A stretch of DNA of 64,000 bases. Source: Buxus sempervirens (lineage: Eukaryota; Streptophyta; Magnoliopsida; Buxales; Buxaceae). Under the pieces are notes generated by a model that saw only the letters and a list, made by a program, of their open reading frames with translations, had not been told where the DNA came from and made no database searches. Of this stretch, positions 57,151 to 64,000 are shown in pieces. A program made the position numbers and the translations under genes. The stretch lies in NCBI GenBank assembly GCA_947561395.2, contig OX387185.1, positions 22,759,866 to 22,823,865 of the forward strand, in the 5' to 3' direction. Every line of letters starts with the position of its first letter. The stretch's first letter is position 1.

Positions 57151-58640
57151 CAGTTTTGACTACATGGTTGATGGTGATGAAGGATAAAAAAAAAGAAAAA
57201 AGAAAAAAAAAGAAGAAAAAAGAAAAAAAAAAAGAAAAAGGAAAAAAATGGAGAAAATGTAGTGAAACCCCGGAAAGGCACTACATGGCAAATAATCAGC
57301 TATCTACAAGAAGGAAATTGTCAGAGAGGAAAGTCCAGAATTGGTATAGATCCAAATGAAGTCCTCATATTGGAGGTTATTTTGAGATACAGTCACTCTT
57401 CAAGTGATTGAGGAAAATTCTCTTTTCAAGACTGAAGCAACATAATCAGAACTATGATATGAATCATCTGTGAACAAGTTAATGGCCATCAAAATTGCCA
57501 TTAGAAAATTGTTGCTGAAGTTGAAGTCATAAATTCTCATACCATGGATACAATGGAGAAACAATTGCTCTTCAATTGGATGAAGGAAAATGTATTTCTA
57601 GACTAGGGCAAAAGAGTCAGATTGAAAGAATCATCATATCTAGAGCATCAATTGACAAGCCGATGGTCATGGGAATGATTCTAAAGGTTCCAAAGGCTTA
57701 TTTTGGTCTTTCTTCATTTTCTGAAATAATCTTCTCATTATTCAACTTGATTTTAATTCTTTTGGACTATATGCTAATAAGTGATTGGATCAATTTTCAA
57801 AAAAAATCAAAACACAAAAAAAGGCAAAAACTATATTTTTGGCATATGATGAGAATCTATATCTTTTCATAAAACATTGGTTTTACAAGCATTAGAGAAT
57901 TCTGAGGCCACTAGTATAAAACATATTTTCTTATGTTTGCATTTGCATTCTTCTATTAGGGTTTCTTTTTGGCAAAGGTAAAAAAAAAAAGAAAAAAGAA
58001 AAAAAAAGAGAAAAAGAAAATAAGGAAAAAAAAAGAAAAAAAGGAAAAAAAAGAGAAAAAGGAAAAAAGAGGATCATCTCTACTGAGGGGCAAATACCTC
58101 TTCAAACAATCAAAACCGGGGCATGCTCAGTGTCTTTCCTTCTGGGTTTTCATTGGAATGAATTCCAACATCTGGAAGAAGTAATCAAGCTTTAGTCTTC
58201 GAATTTGAAAGAAAAAAAAGGCTTCGAAGCAATTGCATGTTTTCTCTGTTAAACAAGGGTTCCCAATTCTTCAATCATGAAGAAGGATTTTACTGGGGCA
58301 GCAAGAAGGCATGAAAGACAGATCATGGGTTGTAAAGGCATGAGGTTAGATCAACAGATCATGATCCATCAATCAAGATGAGGGCATTCACTTGGGCAAT
58401 TAAAAAGCATGAAGACAGGTTATGGGCAGTAAGGGCACATACATCGTTATTGAGAGAGCAAGAAGATAAAGAAGCAAAAGCAAGTTGCAGAATATTCAAG
58501 CACAGGTTCGGGCATCAAATGACACCCAGGTATATCAAATAAGAAAATCAATCAGGAAAATTAAAAAAGCGAAAAACATCAAAATCAATTGAATTTGCAA
58601 TGGTCAATTTTAAATCCACATTCTTTTCAAAATTTGCTTG

Positions 58641-58686
58641 TCTCAGATTTCTTTTCATAGCCACGAGAGCTCCAAGAAATCTGAGA
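58641..58686 (+). repeat. 13-bp perfect inverted repeat around a repeated loop
   Basis: TCTCAGATTTCTT (58641-58653) and AAGAAATCTGAGA (58674-58686) enclose TTCATAGCCACGAGAGCTCC. The loop sequence TTTCATAGCCACGAGAGCTC recurs near 58992 with a shorter CTCA/TGAG pairing, again a constant loop with different arms. Confidence 0.8.
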
Positions 58687-59168
58687 TAAGGAAGAGACGC
58701 CACCCCATCAGACTTCAAGCAGGGGTTTCATTGGCTATCTTCAAATCCATGTTTTTTATCACTCATTTTTTGACCAAAGCAAGTGCAATTAATGAGAAGT
58801 TTTTCAAATGTGCAATTTTGAGTTGTGTTTGTTCTTTGCTGTTCATTATGTTATAACTGCAGGCCACCCAGAAAAATTGTCTTTTTTATTATTTTCTCCA
58901 CACTTTTTAGGAGATCAATGTCTATATTAGTTGTAAGTTGCAAAGATTGCCATCTTACCCACTTTGTTTAAAAATTTTGTCTCAAATCTCATTTCATAGC
59001 CACGAGAGCTCAGTGAGAGGATAGAGGAGGATTTGGCCTTTAAGTTGAGGGACTTCTAGCAAATCTTCCACAATAAATCCTTTTTCATCCATTCAATCCT
59101 TGCAAAATGCAATTAGTTAGACAAAGATCTCAAAAAGTGCAATTGGTGGGACTTTTTGCTCTCTGCTT

Positions 59169-59186
59169 GTAATTGGTTCCAATTAC
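59169..59186 (+). repeat. Palindrome next to the polypurine tract
   Basis: GTAATTGG-TT-CCAATTAC, a perfect 8-bp stem with a 2-nt loop, four bases before the purine run. Confidence 0.75.
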
Positions 59187-59190
59187 CAGC

Positions 59191-59204
59191 AAAGAGGGGG
59201 CAGC
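59191..59204 (+). other. Polypurine tract of the complete element
   Basis: AAAGAGGGGGCAGC directly before the 3' LTR. Confidence 0.9.
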
Positions 59205-61017
59205 TGTAGACACCCCAAATTGCACTACAAAATGAGAAAATAATGAAAACATTAATTGGAATTTAAAACAGGCCAAAAATGCATGAAAATGAATAATTAG
59301 AGCCTGGACCGTATTGCCACTACGGGCTAAGCATGCTCGAATTTTGAATACGGGCACACAGCGCCCGTAGTAAATATACGGACATCGTTGGACCGTAAAT
59401 CATTTACGGGCACTCTAGACTCGTGCAAGTTCTGATCTTCTCTCAATTTCTGAGCCTTATCCTTGGTCCAATATCCCTTTAAATGAGCAAATTATTTATT
59501 TTATTCGTGCGAAATATCTTTGTGGATAAAGGATTGGCATGATCTTGTGTTTAACTCAAACTGAAACTCTATCTTGCCAAACCTTGGACCAACCATACCC
59601 CTATGTTTGCCTATAAATAGAGAGCCTTTCCTCAAGCAAAAGGCCACGAAAATTTGAAGTCCAAGGAGCTCCAAGAGAAGAGAGGAACCCCTGCTGCTCT
59701 GCTTGCTCAATCCAGGTAAGTCCCTTTTCCCTTTTATTTTATGTCTTCAATTCTAGATGTAATAGGATCATCTCTATTGCTGTAGAATAAGGCCATCTTT
59801 TGTATCTAGTATTCCTAAACTTGCCTCTAAGTACCTCAAGAGTCTCTCTAGCCGTAAAACGTGAAGAGAGAGCTAGGGGAAAAGAGAACAGGTGGATCCC
59901 TAGAATAGAACCCCATATCTGTTTTTCTCCTCTTTTTTGTAGAATAAAGCCTGTGATTGTGTTTGTGTAACCAAACCTATCTCCAAGTACCTCAAGAATC
60001 CTCTCTAGCCGTAAAACGTGAAAAGAGAGCTAGGGGAAAAGAGAATAGGTGGATCCGTAGGGTAGACCCCCATGTGCTCTAATCTGTGAGATGTGGTTGC
60101 TTTAAATATCTTGATCATGTTTTAATGGTTTTTATGCTGAATCTGGATTAATCCTATGAATCCATGATGTTTATAGCATGAGATCCCCACTTTTTTATAA
60201 AATTCGGATTTTTGCCAATTTTGCACCTACAGCACTGTTTTCGTGATTTTTGTGATTTTAGGCTAAGATCTTGGATTTATCATGATCAATATGATAGATC
60301 TGGATCCAGAAGCCTGAAAGTAAACTCTAAGGTTTTATGATGTGGTTTTTAAATCGTTTTTCATTATTGAGAGAAGACCCTACGGTCTAAGTTCTCCCCT
60401 TTTGATGTTCTTCATCAACATGGGTATTTTTGGTTTTTATTTCTTGATTTAACGTGAAATTTGGGCTTTATCTATGTCCTGGACGATTCAATTTCAATTC
60501 TGAAATATTTTATAAAAATCATATTTTTCTAGATTTCTAGAATTTAACTTGAAGCCAGATTTTTGGATTTTTCACTTTAAATTGATTTTATTTGATTTTA
60601 TCTTAATTTTGTTTTGATCATGAAACACTTGGAATGCTATGATCATATTTGAAAGTTCTGGATCAATCAGGCTATTCATATGAAAAAACCATACAATTTT
60701 GTCTTTTTATGTGATTTTTCATGATTTTTATAGCAAGCCTTTTTTCTTTGTAAAACATGAACAATAACTGGCAACCACCTTGTGTGGATGAATAGGGGTG
60801 CCTAACACCTTCCCCTGTTCATAACCTAATCCCCTTACCCATCTCTGGTTGTTTTTTTAGGAGGGTTATTTTTACCCTAAAATTGCCTTTTGTGCTTATT
60901 TAATATTTTGATGTCCATTAACACCTAAATTGAATGGTGGCGACTCTTTGTTTTATTTTAATCCCGTGTGATGATTGTGGAAGTCAAAGGATTTTTTATT
61001 TTTTCCCATGTCTCACA
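59205..61017 (+). repeat. 3' LTR of the complete element (1,813 bp)
   Basis: Same ends as the 5' LTR, directly after the polypurine tract. Differences include TTTGCCTATAAATAG instead of TTTGAATATAAATAG and one base less in a T run near 60193. Confidence 0.93.
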
Positions 61018-61022
61018 CAAAG

Positions 61023-61245
61023 AAAGGAAAACTACAAGATAAAGTTGTGTAAAACTGCACTAATGCCTGTTATTAGTTCTAACAGATACCAAAATTGCTT
61101 TCAGAAACCCGTACCTGCTAAGATCAAGGAAAAGACTTGAAATGGATTAGCAAGGGAATCAGACACCGCCAGGCCAACATTTGGCAAAGTCTAGTCAGAC
61201 ACAAGTCGTTAACAACATGCAACATAAAATTGATAGCATGGGTAC
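61023..61245 (+). mobile_element. Relic leader segment between two insertions
   Basis: This continues the host sequence interrupted at 49529: CAAAG plus AAAGGAAAACTACAAG. It ends with GGTAC, the target site of the solo LTR. It should be the part of the old element between its repeat leader and its gag. No gene is visible. Confidence 0.7.
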
Positions 61246-62211
61246 TGTGCGCACGTGGGCGCACGATGTCGTGCCCGACTTTCCGTGGATTTTTCTTTGG
61301 TTTCGGGGAGTTTCCACTGTTCATTGTTAAGGGTGTGAATAGTCACCCAATTTTTGATTTTTGATTTATGTGCATGGTCTACCTAGAGACTTTGGATAAG
61401 TGGTTCGGTTGTAACCCAGGGAAGTCCATGGACACCTTGAGTTACCCCGCAAGATAATGGGTTCCCATTATACGGAATTTAGGCAAGTTGACTCGATTAA
61501 CTTGTGTGTGGGCTTCCCAACTCATATGACAGCAAATAGGTGAGGCACATGAAGTACCAAAATTAGCGGTAAAACCCAAAGTATGTGCGTGTACATGAGC
61601 GGACACTAACAAACCCAATCAAGATGACTTACCATGACTTCCCGGCAAGGTATATACAAACTGAACTTGGGGTACCTTAGGGGAGTGGGAGCATACTTGA
61701 ACAGCGGATATTCAAGAAAGAAAATGACATGCTAAAGATGCCAAACAATGGCTACATGTTAAGGGGGAAGAGAGCATGCATGTGGGATCCTTAAACATGT
61801 ACACATATGTTTTATGGGATTTAAAACATGCTGAAATCAAGTTCTAAAACATGCTAAGACTAGCTATTCTGAAGATAAAAAAACAAGCATGAGAAGGGAT
61901 AAAGGGGCTTATGAAAAGGGTTACAAAAGATGGTCAAGCAAGAGGGAACATGCTCCCTCATCGAATAAGAAAAAGAAGCATACAAAACAGTAATCTCAAA
62001 AGACCCAAAAGTGTGTGGAAAACCTCTCATTCTCCCGTGGAGTTACACGTATGCTCCCTCTTACCTTGGGAGACTTTCACATGATGAAAATGGAAAGAAA
62101 AACACATGAAAACTATGTTGAAAAACCAATTTGAACAAAATGGGGACAAGGCTTTCTAAACATTACAAAATACTCCCATTCTTACATATATGATGTACAA
62201 GGAGATAGGAA

Positions 62212-62224
62212 ACATTACCTTGGG
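62212..62224 (-). promoter_or_regulatory. Predicted splice donor in the solo LTR
   Basis: Minus strand CCCCCAAG|GTAATG with the intron from 62218. The preceding TTCCAGCAACTGTCC and ATCAAGGGAGG align with the array sequence before its donor. Confidence 0.62.
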
Positions 62225-62493
62225 GGTTTAAAAGCCCTGGAATAGTGTGTGTGACCTCCCTTGATGCTAGGACAGTTGCTGGAAGCCCTCCTCCTCAACC
62301 TTCCAACAAGTTCACAAGCTCTTTTTTCACTTGGATTCTAGAGGAAAGGACCAAGAAGGGGTGTTTAAGGAGGTTAAAGGGGCTTTGAAGGCTTGAGGGT
62401 GGTAAACAAAGGTGGTTCGAAGGCTCAGGCAGTAGAGAGGAGGTGTAGGAAGCAGTAAAAACCAACCAACCCCTGTCTACTATTTGGATTTTC

Positions 62494-62501
62494 TATTTAT
62501 A
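62494..62501 (-). promoter_or_regulatory. TATA box of the solo LTR
   Basis: Minus-strand TATAAATA, about 280 nt before the donor, as in the array LTR. Confidence 0.75.
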
Positions 62502-62516
62502 GAACACAGAGACAAA

Positions 62517-62721
62517 ACTGCACATGCAGTGCGGTTCGGCCACGTCTTTTCAGCATTAAACAGGGGACAAATTGGCGTAGGTGCAGACTGACGAAAAGTC
62601 AACCGCACTTACAGTGCGGTTGCTTTTCATCCACCGCCCGTTGTGATTGGCTCGCGCAAACGGTGGCCGAAAAAATCAACTGCACTCTATATGTGGTCGC
62701 GAAGCGACCGCATATAGTGTG
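62517..62721. repeat. U3 palindromes of the solo LTR
   Basis: ACTGCACATGCAGT (62517-62530); arms GAAAAGTCAACCGCACT and CAGTGCGGTTGCTTTTC (62593-62628, one bulged base); arms CACTCTATATGTGGTCGC and GCGACCGCATATAGTGTG around GAA (62683-62721). The arms are unrelated in sequence to those of the other LTRs but hold the same place upstream of TATA. Confidence 0.85.
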
Positions 62722-63115
62722 TGGTCGCGGCAAATCTTTCATATTTGCCTTTTTCTCTCCCCCTTTTGCTTGAGTTGACAGTTGAGGTGATTCAGCTGCC
62801 CACTCGAGCGAATCAAATTCCTCCGATTTATATATATTTTTATTATTATTTTCCATTTATCTTAGCTAGTTTAATTAAGACATTTTAAACTTTGACTGAT
62901 TTGCCCCTGGGACTGTTTTGCTCATATCTTTTCCATCCGGGCTCAGATTCACGCAAACTTAATTGCGTTGAAACCATGTCAGGATATTCTACCCATTGGG
63001 ATAGGGTATAGCAATCAATTTGGGTTCAGGTAGAAAGTCACTTTCTGCTCCTTAGGGTTTTGTTGTTTTTTAGCACATTTTTTGGTTTGATCAAAATTTG
63101 GGTGCTTATAGGTAC

Positions 63116-63743
63116 CATCATTCAGGATCTAATGGCAGCAGAGTTAAGGGACCTAAAGCAAACCCAGCCTACATACCAGTAGCTCAGTAGTAGCAACTGC
63201 AGTTCCCACTTCAAGCAGAGGTGGCACCACCCCCATATCCGGGGCATCCTCCACCAATGGCACCACCACAACCACCGCAAGCAGCACCATTTTAGGCCAC
63301 AATACCAGTCCACCCTCCACAGCAGGACTAGTACGTGCTTGTCCAACTGGGGGAGGATGAAGAGGATTGGTACCGAACTCATGAGGTCCAGTTTGAGGAA
63401 AGATTGGTGGCAATGAAAGAGGACAACAAGGCACAAATGGCCACCAGGAGGGAGGACCTACTGAAGCAGCTCTAGCCTAGTACAGTCCAGAGCGAGGCTA
63501 CCCTAGAAATCCTCTGCTTCTTCACAGACATCCAACTCCCGGTTAAGTTCAGATGCCCAGAAGTGAACCAATTGGATGGCACTGGCTGCCCACTAAATCA
63601 TCTAAGGTCGTACTCCGACGACATGTGCCAATACTCCAAGGAGGAGAAGATAATGGTGCAGTTCTTCTAGAAGTCGGTGACTAAGGCAGCTTACTCTTGG
63701 TTTTTGATTCTGGATAAAACCAAGATCAGGACATGGAACAACC
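63116..63743 (+). pseudogene. gag: Gag pseudogene of the old plus-strand relic, six amber stops, truncated
   Basis: The frame shows a Pro/Gln-rich part (VAPPPYPGHPPPMAPP), EDEEDWYRTHE matching the DEEEWYRARE of the array Gag, and the core start FRCPEV, LDGTGCPLNHLRSY, DDMCQY and KIRTWNNL. TAG codons occur at 63188, 63191, 63293, 63329, 63473 and 63668; no TAA, TGA or frameshift was seen. It stops at 63743, where another element starts in the middle of the core. The start ATG is not clear. It is the gag of the same old element as the repeats at 47981-49529. Confidence 0.85.
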
Positions 63744-64000
63744 TGTAACGCCTCGAACCTGGGTCAGTGCAAACCAGCACCCAACCCGAACCCGGTTCAC
63801 TACTGTAACAACCCGAATTCAGTTCAACAACCAAATCCGAGGTGTTACTGGCCCATATCAAATATACATCAAGAATATACCAAACAAGAGAATTAAATAA
63901 TCTATTCAATTAATTAACTATCAGAGTGCGGAACAAGTATGTGCGGAAGTGTAGTATAAAATCCTCAAGAACTAATATAGTTAATCATCAACATTAATAT
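63744..64000 (+). mobile_element. Start of another insertion, probably an LTR (partial)
   Basis: Gag homology stops at 63743 and TGTAACGCCTCGAACC follows. TGTAAC(A/G)CC(C/T)CGAAC is a frequent start of plant LTRs. A similar TGTAACAACCCGAATTC is at 63804. The other end is outside the window, so the type and target duplication cannot be tested. Confidence 0.55.

Larger units (their letters stand above)
55821..59190 (+). other. Non-coding region between gag and polypurine tract of the complete element
   Basis: About 3.4 kb, A-rich, with purine microsatellites (AAAAAGAAAA-type at 57186-57248 and 57979-58070). No pol motif in any frame. It contains modules shared with the array (56605 and 57030) and a hairpin at 58641. 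Confidence 0.78.
49530..61017 (+). mobile_element. Complete gag-only LTR retrotransposon (11,488 bp) with CAAAG target duplication
   Basis: The LTRs at 49530-51343 and 59205-61017 are flanked by CAAAG on both sides (49525-49529 and 61018-61022). PBS at 51346, hairpin-array leader, gag at 54204 with two amber stops, long non-coding region and polypurine tract at 59191 are in the usual order. There is no pol. About two dozen differences between the LTRs, roughly 1.3% by eye, make it older than the array units. It sits inside the leader of an older plus-strand element. Confidence 0.93.
61246..63110 (-). mobile_element. Solo LTR (1,865 bp) with GGTAC target duplication
   Basis: GGTAC at 61241-61245 and again at 63111-63115 flank a single LTR with no internal region. 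On the minus strand it begins TATAAGCACCCAAATTTTGA (TG mutated to TA) and ends GTGCGCACA, both as in the array LTR. It has one copy of the U3 repeat (62930-63030), palindromes (62517-62721), TATA at 62501 and a donor at 62218. It arose most simply by recombination between the two LTRs of a complete insertion. Confidence 0.9.

Noticed and set aside
57156-57359. Lys/Glu-rich frames in A-rich stretches (also 57969-58184)
   Set aside because: Purine microsatellites, not coding sequence.
62683-62721. Long hairpin as a possible microRNA precursor
   Set aside because: It is one of several U3 palindromes upstream of a TATA box; the stem is only about 18 bp with a 3-nt loop, too short for a plant precursor.

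Overview
The window is a stretch of flowering-plant repetitive DNA made almost entirely of nested LTR retrotransposons of one broad Ty3/gypsy group. The Gag family, the CX2HX5HX4C zinc knuckle, the TGGCGACTC-type primer binding sites and the long tandem-repeat leaders resemble the Tat/Ogre/RIRE2 side of the group. I see no host gene, rRNA, tRNA or CRISPR array. No element carries a protease, reverse transcriptase, RNase H or integrase frame, so the gag-only elements fit the non-autonomous TR-GAG type. The species cannot be named from the sequence.

Left region (1-42843): a head-to-tail array of one element with a period of 11,398 bp. Each unit is an internal region of about 8,474 bp plus an LTR of 2,924 bp, and neighbouring units share one LTR. 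Four LTRs (5726-8649, 17124-20047, 28522-31445, 39920-42843) and four internal copies (the first cut by the window edge) are present. Internal order is PBS, leader, tandem hairpin repeats, gag, about 3 kb of non-coding sequence, polypurine tract. Gag is open in units 1 and 4 and shares a 1-bp deletion in units 2 and 3. The array ends exactly at the 3' end of the fourth LTR.

Middle (42844-47980): the LTR (44488-47980), PBS and start of the leader of a diverged minus-strand relative, cut by the array.

Right (47981-64000): an old plus-strand relic (leader repeats 47981-49529, leader piece 61023-61245, gag pseudogene 63116-63743). It is split by a complete element at 49530-61017 (LTRs 1,814 and 1,813 bp, target duplication CAAAG), by a minus-strand solo LTR at 61246-63110 (target duplication GGTAC), and by the start of another element at 63744.

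Shared design: each LTR has palindromes in U3 and a consensus 5' splice donor in the transcribed part. Where gag is preserved (array and complete element), a 3' splice acceptor lies about 55 nt before the first gag ATG. The leaders carry tandem arrays of short hairpins in which the loop is constant and the two stem arms change together. Three unrelated hairpin families show this. In the array and the complete element they lie between donor and acceptor, so only unspliced genomic RNA would keep them. My inference is that they act as a genomic-RNA recognition (packaging-like) zone. All nine in-frame stop codons found inside the three gag lineages are TAG, consistent with decay of CAG codons in CHG methylation context.
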